Source: Nocardiopsis sp. CC223A (GTDB lineage Bacteria > Actinomycetota > Actinomycetes > Streptosporangiales > Streptosporangiaceae). From it: a stretch of 64,000 nt of DNA. Every line of letters begins with the position of its first letter. Within the stretch, counting starts at the first letter, position 1. Positions 1-8,363 of the stretch are shown one piece after another. The notes beneath the pieces were generated by a model, which ran no database searches, was not told the DNA's origin, and saw only the letters and a program-made list of their open reading frames with translations. The stretch is from positions 25,196 through 89,195 of the forward strand of contig NZ_JASFDV010000021.1 in NCBI RefSeq assembly GCF_030766825.1, in the 5' to 3' direction. Position numbers and translations under genes: made by a program.

Positions 1-1
1 G

Positions 2-340
2 GAGCTGGACGACACCGCCCGCATCCACCACTCCGACGAGGCCAACGCACTGCGGGAGAACCACACCGCCGAGGCCCGCTATCAGCCCGAGGACTTCGAC
101 CGGATGGTGCGCTACTGCTCGACATTGGTGTCCGGCCTGTGGGAAGGGACCTTCCCCATCGGGGCCAACTCCTTCGACACCGGCTTCTTCGGCCTCGACG
201 ACCCCGCGCTCACCGACCGCCAGCGCGCTCTGCGAACCGACCGCACCCGGCGCGCACAGCAGGAGTACGAGGACGGTTTCCTCCGCCCCGTGACGCCCCG
301 GAGCGCGGACGGCACGGATCCCGGCGAACGCGGCGTCTGA
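2..340 (+). CDS. C-terminal part of an unrecognised protein (5' end outside window)
   Basis: An open frame enters from the left edge and ends at a TGA at 338-340, giving about 112 residues. Codon use is strongly GC at third positions throughout, so it looks like real coding sequence. The visible part is hydrophilic, with no signal peptide or membrane segment. It has a Cys-containing, Trp- and Gly-rich stretch (GLWEGTFPIGANSFDTGFF) followed by a charged helix-like tail. I do not recognise the family from this fragment. The next gene starts 43 bases downstream on the same strand, so the two may be co-transcribed. Confidence 0.6.
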   Translation, partial: ELDDTARIHHSDEANALRENHTAEARYQPEDFDRMVRYCSTLVSGLWEGTFPIGANSFDTGFFGLDDPALTDRQRALRTDRTRRAQQEYEDGFLRPVTPRSADGTDPGERGV

Positions 341-383
341 AATCCGCCAGCATCTCCGCGCTCCGCCGGACGAGAATCCCCCC

Positions 384-1025
384 ATGACCGTTGGAGCACA
401 GGGAATCCGCATCCGGCATCGCGGCCATGAACCGCAGGTCCACCCCACCGCCTACGTGGCCCCCACGGCCACGCTCGTCGGTGATGTTCGCGTGGGGCCC
501 AGGGCGCGGGTGATGTACGGCGCGGTGCTCGACTCCGAGGGATCCCGGATCGAGGTCGGGGAGGCCGCCGTGGTCTGTGAGAACGCGGTGTTGCGCGCGT
601 CCGCGGTCGCCGGTGACCAGCCGGTGCTCGTCCACGACCACGTCTTCGTGGGGCCGCACGCCACGCTGCTGGGCTGCGAGGTCGGCAGGTGCGCCTATGT
701 GGCGACCGCGGCGACGGTCCTCCAGAGCGCCCGGCTGGGAGCTGGTGCGGTCGTCGCCGTGGGAGCACTCGTCCATGCGCGCGCGGTCGTGCCGGACGAG
801 TTCTTCGTGCCGCCGCACAGCGTGGCGCTCGACGCGCCGCTGCGGCTGCTGGCCCCGGGCGATCCGGGCCTGGCGGAGGCCATCGGGCGGGTGGGCTTCG
901 CGAAGGCGGCGTTCGGCGTCGACGCGGAGTGGACCGACCGGATCAGCCGGTACGAGCGCATCGCGGAGGTGCGCGTCGCCGAGTTCGGCACGCACACGGA
1001 CGATGAGGTCCTGAATCCCGGCTAG
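384..1025 (+). CDS. Gamma-carbonic-anhydrase-like hexapeptide-repeat protein
   Basis: The 213-residue protein is a left-handed beta-helix (LbH) protein of the gamma-carbonic anhydrase/PaaY/YrdA type. From about residue 18 to 150 it shows repeating hexapeptide rungs with small and aliphatic residues at i and i+4 (VHPTAYVAP, ATLVGDVRVG, GAVVAVGALVHA). The segment VHDHVFVGPHATLLGC (about 83-98) carries His residues where the family places metal ligands. The last 60 residues form a helical cap. Such proteins are trimeric and cytosolic; some hydrate CO2 and many have no proven activity. I assign the family with confidence but not the reaction. It starts at an ATG 43 bases after the upstream gene. 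Confidence 0.8.
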   Translation: MTVGAQGIRIRHRGHEPQVHPTAYVAPTATLVGDVRVGPRARVMYGAVLDSEGSRIEVGEAAVVCENAVLRASAVAGDQPVLVHDHVFVGPHATLLGCEVGRCAYVATAATVLQSARLGAGAVVAVGALVHARAVVPDEFFVPPHSVALDAPLRLLAPGDPGLAEAIGRVGFAKAAFGVDAEWTDRISRYERIAEVRVAEFGTHTDDEVLNPG

Positions 1026-1059
1026 GGCCGCACCAGTGCCGGTCCTGGCGATGGTCGAA

Positions 1060-1289
1060 GGCTCAGGAGCGCGCTCGCCCCACCGGCCCCGAACGCCACC
1101 GGCCAGGCACTGCCCGCGCCGGGCAGGGGATACCGGCCTGCCGCCTGTACCGCCGAGGAAGACCGGGACCGCCGGGAAGTGGACGAGCACGCCCTGCCGA
1201 GGAGTCGTTACCGCCGCCCAGAGGAACAGGGAGGCCCGGCCGACGTGGACACCCGCCACGAAGCGGTACGCGTTGCCCGCCTCCGCCAT
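1060..1289 (-). pseudogene. Possible remnant of a DUF4345-like membrane protein
   Basis: The minus strand has a GC3-rich open stretch beginning MAEAGNAYRFVAGVHVG and continuing through LFLWAA, TTPRQG and VHFPAVPVFLGG. Order and spacing resemble the middle of small DUF4345-type four-helix membrane proteins (RF-AG-x-G, then LLW, then VFLGG near a Gly/Arg boundary). The frame then runs on antisense into the preceding gene without a natural end, and no N-terminal membrane helix precedes it. I read it as a decayed fragment. The assignment is from memory of the family and is weak; it may simply be non-coding GC-rich DNA. Confidence 0.3.
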
Positions 1290-1393
1290 GCCGGTCGGAC
1301 CTCCCTGCACTCACCGTCCTATGCCGTCCCCTGGGGCAACGGCGGCGGCCGTCATCACGAAGCCGTCCCGGGGGTTGGCCCCGGGCCTGATGG

Positions 1394-1804
1394 TCAGACC
1401 TGTTCGGTGGGGCGGACCAGCACCTCGGCCACGGCCACGTGCCGGGGGCGGGTGACGATGAAGCCGATGCTCTCGGCGACGTCCTGGCTCTGCAAACGCT
1501 CGATGCCTCCCATGACGGCGGCGAGTTGCTGCTGGACGATGTCCGAGTTGTGGCTGCGCAGTTCGGTGTCGACGCTGCCCGGCTCGACCACGGACACACG
1601 GACGTGCCGGCGTGCCACTTCCTGGCGCAGCGCTTCACTGAACGCACCGACACCGAACTTGGTGGCGCAGTAAGTCGCCTGCATGGCGTAGGCGTTGAGC
1701 CCGGAGAGCGAGCCGACGTTGACGATGTCGGCGACCTGACGCGGCCCGTCGGCAGCGGCCTTCACCAGGTGGGGAATGGCTGCGTGAGAGGTGTACATCA
1801 GGCC
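1394..1804 (-). pseudogene. C-terminal remnant of a short-chain dehydrogenase/reductase
   Basis: About 136 residues match the second half of a classical SDR. They include the NVGSLSG segment with the catalytic Ser, the YxxxK catalytic pair in TYCATKFG, the VVEPGSVDTEL loop after beta-6, and a C-terminal cap. The Rossmann half with the TGxxxGxG cofactor motif is missing. Upstream of about 1804 the frame changes abruptly to an Arg-rich unrelated reading, so the gene is cut at its 5' end by roughly 100 codons. Directly across the break, on the other strand, lies an MFS fragment, suggesting a deletion that joined two unrelated genes. The remaining piece cannot be an active enzyme. Confidence 0.75.
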
Positions 1805-1854
1805 GCAGCACGTTCGGCGCCCACGGCGTCGCCAGCGTGCTCGGCGCACCAGAG

Positions 1855-2060
1855 CGACGGCATCGGCCTGTCCCTGATCCGCCCGGGCCTCGTGCCCGCC
1901 CTCTACAACGTGGCCGAACCGCTCTTCGGCGCGCTCAGCGACCGGATCGGTCCCGAGCCCGTGATCGTCGGCGGGGTCTGGCCGCGTTCACCGCCGCGGG
2001 CCCGCCCGTCGCCCTCGCGGCCCTGGCCGCGGCCGCTCTGGGCGGCGGCGCCCCGAGCCG
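1855..2060 (+). pseudogene. MFS transporter fragment with a frameshift
   Basis: In the plus strand the frame reads GIGLSLIRPGLVPALYNVAEPLFGALSDRIG, which resembles an MFS helix followed by the loop 2-3 motif (GxLSDRxG). The frame is good to about 1980. A hydrophobic continuation (LAAFTAAGPPVALAALAAAALGGG) then appears in a neighbouring frame, so at least one frameshift is present. No start, no remaining helices and no proper end are found. It abuts the truncated SDR at about 1805-1855. Between here and the next gene at 2395 I see no further coding signal. Confidence 0.55.
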
Positions 2061-2394
2061 GGCCGTCCTGCGGACACCCGGGGAGCCCGGGGAGCACCCC
2101 GGCGTCCGACCCGCGCCTGAGCAGGGGGACCGTGACGGCCCGGGCGGCGCGGACCGGGCGGGCGGGGTCCGGAAGCGCCCGGAGGTGCGCAAGGACCGCC
2201 CCACTCCCCCGGCTGCACGTCCCCCCTTCGCGCCCGCGTGGATCAACCAGATGGTGCGCCGGCGGAAGGCATGCGCACCTGCGCGCCGGAACGGACACCG
2301 GGGTCGAAAACTCCCCTACGATATTCGGGCCGACCTCCCGGATCCCCCCGCATCCGCCGATACCGGGAAGCGGCCGACACCGAGGAGATCGCTG

Positions 2395-3675
2395 ATGGGC
2401 TACGCCATGCCCGGGCTGTGGGTCACCGAGCACACGGTCACCGTCCCCCTGGACTGGTCCGACCCCGACGGGGAGCGGATCGAGCTCTTCGTCCGGGAGC
2501 TGGTCGCCCCCGAGCGCAAGGGGGACGACCTCCCCCTGCTCGCCTTCCTCCAGGGCGGACCGGGCGGGGCCAACCCCCGCCCGCTGGAGCCGTCCGGCTG
2601 GATCGGGGAGGCCGTCGGAGAGTACCGGATCGTCCTGGTCGACCAGCGCGGTACCGGGCGCAGCACCCCCCTGGACGCGCGGGCCGTCGCCGAACGCGGT
2701 GACGCGGCCGCCGGGGCCGACCACCTGTCCCGGTTCCGCGCCGACTCGATCGTGCGCGACATGGAGCACGTCCGGGAGTCCGTGTACGGCGGCAGGCGCT
2801 GGACCACCCTCGCCCAGAGCTACGGCGGCTGGCTGACCCTGGCCTACCTCTCCCACGCCCCCGAGGCGCTCAACGCCTGCTACATCTGCGGCGGCGTCCC
2901 CGGGGTCCCCGCCGACGTGGAGGAGGTGTACCGCCGGACCTTCACCCGGATGGAGCGCAAGACCGCCGAGTACCGCCGCCGCTACCCGCAGGACGTGGAG
3001 GCGGTGGCGGCGATCGCCGACCACCTGGCCGCGAACGACGTGCGCCTGCCCGACGGCGACCGGCTCACCGTCCGCCGCTTCCAGACCCTGGGCATCGAGT
3101 TCGGCCGCAAGCCCGGGTTCGAGCGCATGCACTGGCTGGTGGAGAACGCGTTCATCCGTCCCGGGCGGCTGTCCGACGGCTTCCTCCAGGAGGTGCTGGT
3201 GCGCACCTCCAGCGCCGCCGACCCGATGTACTGGACGCTACAGGAGGCGATCTACGCCGACCGCCCCGGTCGCGCCACCGCCTGGGCGGCCCAGCGCGAA
3301 CGCGACCGGCGCCCGGTGTTCGCCGAGGACGCCCGGCCGCTGATGTTCACCGGCGAGATGGCCTTCCCGTGGATGTTCGAGGAGGTGCGCCTGCTGAAGG
3401 CGCTGCGCCCCGCCGTGGAGGAGCTGGCCCGGCGCACCGACTGGCCGTCGCTGTACGACGAGAAGCGCCTGGCCGCCAACGAGGTCCCCGTGGCGGCCGC
3501 CGTGTACTACGACGACCTGTACGTGGACGCCCACTTGCAGTTGGACACCCTGGAGGGGGTGGGGAACTCGTGGGCGTGGGTCACCAACGAGTTCGAGCAC
3601 GACGGCATCCATTCCGGCCGGGTGTTCGGACGGCTGCGGGAGTCGGTGCGCGACCGCGGGGGCGAGCCCCGCTGA
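2395..3675 (+). CDS. Proline iminopeptidase-like alpha/beta hydrolase (S33)
   Basis: The 426-residue cytosolic alpha/beta hydrolase is of the prolyl aminopeptidase (MEROPS S33) type, which removes N-terminal proline from peptides. Visible hallmarks are the oxyanion segment LQGGPGG near residue 53, the strand VLVDQRGTGRSTPL, and the nucleophile elbow AQSYGG with Ser142. Near the C terminus are an acidic residue in YYDDLYVD and the catalytic His in EHDGIHSG. The long cap domain between about 170 and 340 is usual for the family. An open frame extends upstream of 2395, but that part has no family similarity and includes the MFS remnant, so I use the ATG at 2395. The gene is monocistronic, followed by a hairpin. 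Confidence 0.85.
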   Translation: MGYAMPGLWVTEHTVTVPLDWSDPDGERIELFVRELVAPERKGDDLPLLAFLQGGPGGANPRPLEPSGWIGEAVGEYRIVLVDQRGTGRSTPLDARAVAERGDAAAGADHLSRFRADSIVRDMEHVRESVYGGRRWTTLAQSYGGWLTLAYLSHAPEALNACYICGGVPGVPADVEEVYRRTFTRMERKTAEYRRRYPQDVEAVAAIADHLAANDVRLPDGDRLTVRRFQTLGIEFGRKPGFERMHWLVENAFIRPGRLSDGFLQEVLVRTSSAADPMYWTLQEAIYADRPGRATAWAAQRERDRRPVFAEDARPLMFTGEMAFPWMFEEVRLLKALRPAVEELARRTDWPSLYDEKRLAANEVPVAAAVYYDDLYVDAHLQLDTLEGVGNSWAWVTNEFEHDGIHSGRVFGRLRESVRDRGGEPR

Positions 3676-3677
3676 GC

Positions 3678-3715
3678 GGGCGCGTCCCCGTCCTGGTGCG
3701 AGGGCGGGGACGCCC
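3678..3715 (+). terminator. Hairpin after the iminopeptidase gene
   Basis: An inverted repeat (GGGCGCGTCCCCG paired with GCGGGGACGCCC, one bulge) begins a few bases after the stop codon at 3675. It has no U-tract, which is common for actinobacterial terminators. Confidence 0.5.
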
Positions 3716-3861
3716 GGGTTCGGCCCGGGCCGGCCCTGGTGGGGGCGGTCACGGGCTCGCCCTCGATCGGCGCCGCCCGCGGGTGGGGACCCCGCTCCCG
3801 TCGCGGATGCCGCAGGGGTGCCGGGCGGGGACGAACGTGTGCGCGGCGCCGCCCGGCCGGG

Positions 3862-5031
3862 TCAGCCGTGCCACTCGCAGAAGAGCACCGTGGCGTCGTC
3901 GTTGAGCGTGTCGTGGTGGTACTCCAGCACCTCGTGCACCAGGCGCCGCAGGGTCTCGGGGACGGGCAGGTTGCCCGCCTGGTGGCGGATGACGAAGTCC
4001 ACGAACCGTTCGACCCCGAACTCGTTGCCGTCGGCGTCGCGGGCCTCGATGACGCCGTCGGTGTAGAGCAGCAGGCGATCGCCGGGTTCGAGCCGTTCCC
4101 GGCACACCGTCACCGGCAGCCCCAGGTCCATGCCCAGGGGGTGGGAGGGCTCGCACTCCATCTCGCGCACCTGTTCCCCCCGGATGAGCACGGGGGGCAG
4201 GTGGCCGCAGTTGACCCACTCCATCTCGCCGGTGGTGAGGTCGAGTTCGGCCAGGACGGCGGTGGCGAACCGGGTGCGCACGAATTCCTGGATCAGGGTG
4301 GCCTCCACCCCCTGGGGGATCTCGGCCAGCGGGGTGCCCTTGCGGCGCTCGTTGCGGAAGGCCCCCACCGCGAGGTTGGCGATGAGTCCGGCGGCGGTGT
4401 CGTGGCCCATGGCGTCGAAGATCGCCAGGTGGGCGGTCTCCCCGACCAGGGCGTAGTCGAAGGAGTCCCCGGCGTTCTCGTAGGCGGGTTCGGCCGCGGC
4501 GGAGATCGTCACCCGGGCGTCGGCGAAGGTGCCCGGGGGCATGAGCGTCCACTGCATCTCGGCGGAGACCGACATGGGTTCGGTCCGGATGAGCCGGGCG
4601 TAGGAGTCGCTGTTGGAGCGTTTGGCGATGACCAGCAGGCCCACCATCGAGGCCAGGTCGCGCATCGCCGAGCGGTCGGGGTCGCCGGCCCAGGTCACGT
4701 GGAGCACGCCCAGGCGTTCGGCGCCGTCCAGGATGGGCACCCAGTAGTGCGGGCTCCGGTCCTCCCGCACCGCCACGCCGGTGATGTAGGCCTGCCCCGC
4801 CGGGGAGTGGTCGATGGGCAGGTCCTCACCGCCACGGTGCGCGTCGGGCCCCACCCCGGTGACCTCGCGCAGGACCTGCTGCTGATGGTCGGCCAGGTAG
4901 AAGCGGGCCTCGGGCAGGCCCGCCGCATCGGCCTTCTTGGCCACCAGCGCGGGCAGTTCCTCGAAGGTGGCCAGATGCCCGGCCCGTACCAGGGAGACCA
5001 TCAAGTCGTTGGACGCATGTTGTACGGGCAT
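3862..5031 (-). CDS. GAF-domain SpoIIE-type serine phosphatase
   Basis: The 389-residue signalling protein has an N-terminal region (about 20-170) typical of a GAF sensor domain. A PP2C/SpoIIE phosphatase domain (about 190-389) carries GDSFDY and IFDAMGHD (metal-binding aspartates), WVNCGHLPP and LLLYTDGVIEAR. Such proteins usually dephosphorylate anti-sigma-factor antagonists in actinomycetes. I place the start at the ATG at 5031, reading MPVQHASND. An upstream ATG at 5148 is possible, but the 39 intervening codons have low third-position GC (AGT, GAT, GTA, TCT), unlike the body of the gene. No anti-sigma or STAS gene is adjacent, so the partner is unknown. The gene is divergent from the siderophore-binding lipoprotein. 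Confidence 0.88.
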   Translation of the reverse strand: MPVQHASNDLMVSLVRAGHLATFEELPALVAKKADAAGLPEARFYLADHQQQVLREVTGVGPDAHRGGEDLPIDHSPAGQAYITGVAVREDRSPHYWVPILDGAERLGVLHVTWAGDPDRSAMRDLASMVGLLVIAKRSNSDSYARLIRTEPMSVSAEMQWTLMPPGTFADARVTISAAAEPAYENAGDSFDYALVGETAHLAIFDAMGHDTAAGLIANLAVGAFRNERRKGTPLAEIPQGVEATLIQEFVRTRFATAVLAELDLTTGEMEWVNCGHLPPVLIRGEQVREMECEPSHPLGMDLGLPVTVCRERLEPGDRLLLYTDGVIEARDADGNEFGVERFVDFVIRHQAGNLPVPETLRRLVHEVLEYHHDTLNDDATVLFCEWHG

Positions 5032-5183
5032 GGAAACCCCGTTCCCCCCGAGGACCCCTCGGCCCTCCCCCGCCGCCGTGTCATCGCGACCGAACGTCCA
5101 TGGTCGCACGTTCGCCACATCAGGCACAGATACCCACATATCACTCATTTCGACCAGACCCCGCCCATCGAATTCGGTTCGAG

Positions 5184-5202
5184 TGAGGTTAGGCTCGCCT
5201 CA
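5184..5202 (+). promoter_or_regulatory. DmdR/IdeR-type iron box
   Basis: The 19-bp element TGAGGTTAGGCTCGCCTCA matches 15 of 19 positions of the actinobacterial iron-box consensus (TTAGGTTAGGCTAACCTAA). It sits 29 bases before the GTG start at 5232. This predicts repression of the lipoprotein gene by the ferrous-iron-loaded DtxR-family regulator. Confidence 0.85.
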
Positions 5203-5231
5203 CAACATCTGTTGCATCGAGGAGGAACACA

Positions 5232-6233
5232 GTGACAGGAGCACGCGGGCGCACCGTCCGGCTCGGAGGTATCGCAATGGCGGGGCTGCTGGCGGCCGCG
5301 CTCACCGGCTGCGGGGCGGCGGCACAGGACGATGCCCCGGCACCGGCGGACGGGGACGGCGCCTACCCGATCACCGTGACGACCTCCCAGGGCGAGGTCA
5401 CCATCGAGTCCGCACCCGAACGCGTGGTCGCGCTCGGCTTCTCCTCCACCGACGAACTCATCTCCCTGGGCGTCGACCCCGTCAAGGTCGCCGTCGACCC
5501 CGACACCCTCCCCGAGTACGCCCCCTGGCTGATCGACCCCCTCACCGAGGCCGCCGCGGACGGCGACCCGGCATCGGTCGCCGACCCCTCCCTGCTCGCC
5601 GCCGACGGCAGCCCCGACCTGGAGGCGATCGCCACCGCCGCGCCGGACCTCATCATCGCCGAGGTCTACCAGGTGCCGGACCGGGCGGCGTTCGAGCGGC
5701 TCAACGCCATCGCCCCCACCATCACCCCCGACACCGACGCCTTCAACCCCGACTGGGACGAGCGCCTGCTCGCGACCGCCGCCGCCCTCGACCGCACCGA
5801 GCAGGCGCAGGAGCTGATCACCGAACTGGAGGCGGAGTTCACCGACATCGGTGCGGAGGTGCCCGGGATCGAGGACCGGACCTACCAGTGGGTGCGGGCC
5901 GACGACAACGGCTACACCTTCGGCAACGGCTCCCTGTTCGAACTGTTCGGGATGCGCCCGGCCGACAACCAGGACAACACCCAGACCGGGGCCGCGCTCT
6001 CCCTGGAGAACACCGCCGAACTGGACGCCGACCTGCTGGCGGTGTGGGCGCAGACCGGGGAGCGGCAGGCGGAGCTGGAGGCCGACCCGCTGTTCCGGGA
6101 GCTGCCGTCGGTCCGCAACGGCACCGTCTACTTCGCGGGCCTGGACTTCGCCAACGCCATCAACTCCCCCGCACCGATCTCCCTGCGCTGGCTGCGCGAC
6201 GAACTGGCCCCGGTGGTCGGCTCCCTGGCCTGA
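5232..6233 (+). CDS. Iron-siderophore ABC transporter substrate-binding lipoprotein
   Basis: The 333-residue protein has a lipoprotein signal peptide with lipobox LTGCG near residue 27. It then has a periplasmic-binding domain of the FecB/FepB class: VTTSQGEVTIESAPERVVALGFSS at the N lobe, a long linking helix, and a C lobe ending NSPAPISLRWLRDELAPVVGSLA. Class III binding proteins of this kind deliver ferric siderophores to FecCD-type permeases. The GTG start at 5232 is preceded by the strong site GAGGAGGA. An iron box lies just upstream. No permease is adjacent, so it probably feeds the permeases at 14.9-17.1 kb or others elsewhere. A 14-bp-stem hairpin follows. Confidence 0.9.
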   Translation: MTGARGRTVRLGGIAMAGLLAAALTGCGAAAQDDAPAPADGDGAYPITVTTSQGEVTIESAPERVVALGFSSTDELISLGVDPVKVAVDPDTLPEYAPWLIDPLTEAAADGDPASVADPSLLAADGSPDLEAIATAAPDLIIAEVYQVPDRAAFERLNAIAPTITPDTDAFNPDWDERLLATAAALDRTEQAQELITELEAEFTDIGAEVPGIEDRTYQWVRADDNGYTFGNGSLFELFGMRPADNQDNTQTGAALSLENTAELDADLLAVWAQTGERQAELEADPLFRELPSVRNGTVYFAGLDFANAINSPAPISLRWLRDELAPVVGSLA

Positions 6234-6244
6234 CGCGGGACCGG

Positions 6245-6279
6245 CCGGGGTGCCCGCCCGGGTGGGGCGGGCACCCCGG
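6245..6279 (+). terminator. Perfect 14-bp-stem hairpin
   Basis: CCGGGGTGCCCGCC and its exact reverse complement flank a 7-base loop, starting 12 bases after the stop of the siderophore-binding lipoprotein. There is no U-tract. Probable terminator. Confidence 0.65.
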
Positions 6280-6316
6280 AGTGCGTCCCGGCCGGGGCAC
6301 CGTTAAAGTGCCGACC

Positions 6317-6691
6317 ATGGACGGGCACCCCGGCACACGCGGCACACGCACCCTTGCGGTGCTGTTCGCCGTGCTCATGCTGACCTGCCTGGCCTGCGCC
6401 CTGGTGCGCACCGACGCCACCGCCCGCGCCGCCCTGCCCGCGAGCGCCGCCGTCCCGGTGGCAGCGGCCACCGATCCCGCGGGCGGCGACGTCGGGCACG
6501 AGGACCACTCCTGCGGGGTGGCGCCCGCCTCGGCGTCCGCGGCGGGCATGCCGCTCCTCCTGGCCCCGCTCCCCCTGCTGTGGGAGCTGGGCCGCACCGC
6601 GCACGCACCGGCCCCGCCCGCCGAGGACGCCCCCGCGGCACCCCGGCACGGGCCCGGGCTGCTCACCCTGCTCTGCGTGCAACGGGTCTAG
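6317..6691 (+). CDS. Small membrane protein, DUF6153-like
   Basis: The 124-residue protein has an N-terminal hydrophobic helix (LAVLFAVLMLTCLACALV), a short His/Cys-bearing loop (GHEDHSCGV), and a second hydrophobic segment (PLLLAPLPLLWELG). It ends with the short tail LLTLLCVQRV. This layout, two helices around a His/Cys loop and a LCVxR ending, resembles the small actinobacterial DUF6153 proteins, whose function is not established. It starts at ATG 6317 and is followed 121 bases later by a DsbA-like/VKOR pair. A link to extracytoplasmic thiol or metal chemistry is conceivable but not shown. Confidence 0.55.
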   Translation: MDGHPGTRGTRTLAVLFAVLMLTCLACALVRTDATARAALPASAAVPVAAATDPAGGDVGHEDHSCGVAPASASAAGMPLLLAPLPLLWELGRTAHAPAPPAEDAPAAPRHGPGLLTLLCVQRV

Positions 6692-6812
6692 ACCACGACC
6701 GCGCCGACGCCCGCCGCGTCCGCGCCGCCTCCCCCTCCCGGACCGCCCCGCCGGCGGTCCCGTCGTGATCCCGCCGTGCCCCGCGCACGGACCCGTTGGA
6801 ACGGAAGAACCC

Positions 6813-7511
6813 GTGAACCAGAACATGACCTTCACCCTCGTGATGCTCGCCGTCCTGGGCCTGCTGGTCGGCACGCTCGCGTACCTGTCGAACCGCCCGC
6901 AGGACTCCCCCGGCTCCGTCGGCGCCGCCGCCGCGGCACCCGGCGAGGAGACGGCCTCCCCCTCGCCCGCCCCCGCCGAACTGCTGGTCCGCGAGGACAG
7001 CCGGTACCTCGACGACGTCGAGGACGCGCCGGTCACCGTCGTGGAGTTCCTCGACTTCGAGTGCGAGGCATGCCGCGCCCAGTTCCCCGTGATGGAGCGG
7101 ATCCGGGAGGACTACGACGGCCGTATCGACTTCGTCGTCCGCTACTTCCCGCTGCCCGGGCACACCAACTCCGAGCCCGCGGCCGCCGCCGTGGAGGCGG
7201 CCGCCCGCCAGGGTGCGCTGGAGGAGATGTACGCCCTCATGTACGAGACCCAGGCCGAGTGGGGCGAGTCGCAGGAGGACCGCAGCGAGGTGTTCGTCGG
7301 GTTCGCCGAGGAGCTGGACCTGGACATCGAGCGGTTCACCGCCGACATGGGGTCGCAGGAGGTCGCCGACCGGGTGCGGGCGGACTTCGACGACGGTGTG
7401 GCCCTGGGCGTGCAGGGGACCCCGACGATCTTCGTCAACGGGTACCGGACACCGAGCATGCCGACCTACGAGATGCTGGCGTCGCTGATCGATGCCGGGA
7501 CGGCCGAATGA
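6813..7511 (+). CDS. DsbA-family membrane-anchored thiol:disulfide oxidoreductase
   Basis: The 232-residue protein has one N-terminal membrane anchor (about 5-24), a Pro/Ala-rich linker, and a thioredoxin-fold domain with an inserted helical region. The active site DFECEACRAQ contains the redox pair Cys84-Cys87. The cis-proline loop is GTPTIFVNG near the C terminus. It is expected to oxidise or shuffle disulfides in proteins outside the membrane. The GTG at 6813 is chosen because GGAACGGAAG precedes it and the anchor begins immediately. Its stop overlaps the ATG of the VKOR gene (ATGA), so the two are translationally coupled and form a DsbA-like/VKOR oxidation pair. Confidence 0.88.
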   Translation: MNQNMTFTLVMLAVLGLLVGTLAYLSNRPQDSPGSVGAAAAAPGEETASPSPAPAELLVREDSRYLDDVEDAPVTVVEFLDFECEACRAQFPVMERIREDYDGRIDFVVRYFPLPGHTNSEPAAAAVEAAARQGALEEMYALMYETQAEWGESQEDRSEVFVGFAEELDLDIERFTADMGSQEVADRVRADFDDGVALGVQGTPTIFVNGYRTPSMPTYEMLASLIDAGTAE

Positions 7512-8131
7512 GCGCCGCCACCGGGCACCGGGAGCCCGGTGCCGGCCTCCCGGGCCGTGCCCTGCCCTGGCTGTTGGCCCCGGGCGGGGCCGTCGGCCTG
7601 CTCGCCGCCCTCGCCCTGTTGGTGGAGAAGGTCCGCGTCCTCCAGGACCCCGGCCACGTGCCCTCGTGCAGTATCGACCCGGTGCTGTCCTGCGGGACGG
7701 TCATGCGGACCTGGCAGGCCGAGGTGTTCGGGATCCCCAACCCGGTCCTGGGCGTGGTCGGGTTCTCGGTGGTGACCACCGTGGGCGTCGCCCTGCTGGC
7801 GGGGGCGCGCCTCCCGCGCTGGTTCCACCTGGGCCTGTGGGCGGGCACGCTGTTCGGTGCGGGGTTCGTGCACTGGCTGATCTTCCAGAGCCTGTACCGG
7901 ATCGGCGCGCTGTGCCCGTACTGCGCGGTCGTGTGGGCGGTGACCGTACCGATCTTCTGGTACACCACCCTGCACGTGCTGCGCGCGGGCCACCTCCCGA
8001 CACCGGGCGTCCTGCGTCGGCCCGTGGACACGATGCTCCGCTACCACAGCACGCTCCTGTGCCTGTGGGCCCTGGCCCTGGTCGCGGCGGTCACCCAGGC
8101 GTTCTGGACCTACTGGACGACCCTGGTCTGA
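7508..8131 (+). CDS. Vitamin K epoxide reductase family membrane protein (DsbB-like)
   Basis: The 207-residue membrane protein has about five hydrophobic helices. It carries the two cysteine pairs of bacterial VKOR homologues: Cys54 and Cys62 in the first extracytoplasmic loop ([11 protein letters not shown]), and the CPYC motif at Cys136-Cys139. The segment [12 protein letters not shown] between them is typical of the family. It should reoxidise the DsbA-like partner encoded just upstream and pass electrons to menaquinone. The start overlaps the partner's stop as ATGA. A strong hairpin follows the gene, closing the two-gene operon. Confidence 0.9.
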   Translation: MSAATGHREPGAGLPGRALPWLLAPGGAVGLLAALALLVEKVRVLQDPGHVPSCSIDPVLSCGTVMRTWQAEVFGIPNPVLGVVGFSVVTTVGVALLAGARLPRWFHLGLWAGTLFGAGFVHWLIFQSLYRIGALCPYCAVVWAVTVPIFWYTTLHVLRAGHLPTPGVLRRPVDTMLRYHSTLLCLWALALVAAVTQAFWTYWTTLV

Positions 8132-8192
8132 CGCCGCCCGGTCCCCGAACGCCGCCGCGGGCGCCCGCCCGCGCCCCCGGACGTACCACCGG

Positions 8193-8226
8193 CCGCCCCG
8201 TCCCGTCCCCGGGACGGGGCGGTCTT
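8193..8226 (+). terminator. Strong terminator hairpin after the VKOR gene
   Basis: A perfect 12-bp stem (CCGCCCCGTCCC with GGGACGGGGCGG) encloses a 6-base loop and is followed by TCTT. It lies between the VKOR stop at 8131 and the dnaK start at 8364. Confidence 0.75.
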
Positions 8227-8363
8227 GTCGCGGCCGACACCGGCGGCTGTCACCTGCCACAAGTACCCGCCGGTATCCCGTGAACCCCGCTGACCTGTGC
8301 GGACGCCGGGCGTACCGTCGGGACCGCGCGATCGGCGTGCGACAGCCGCGAGGGGGCGACGAT

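Noticed and set aside
5032..5148. Upstream ATG (5148) as start of the GAF-SpoIIE phosphatase
   Set aside because: The extra 39 codons have low third-position GC and lie in the promoter region shared with the iron-boxed lipoprotein gene.
8227..8363. HspR-binding HAIR element before dnaK
   Set aside because: No CTTGAGT-N7-ACTCAAG-like sequence is present in the leader.
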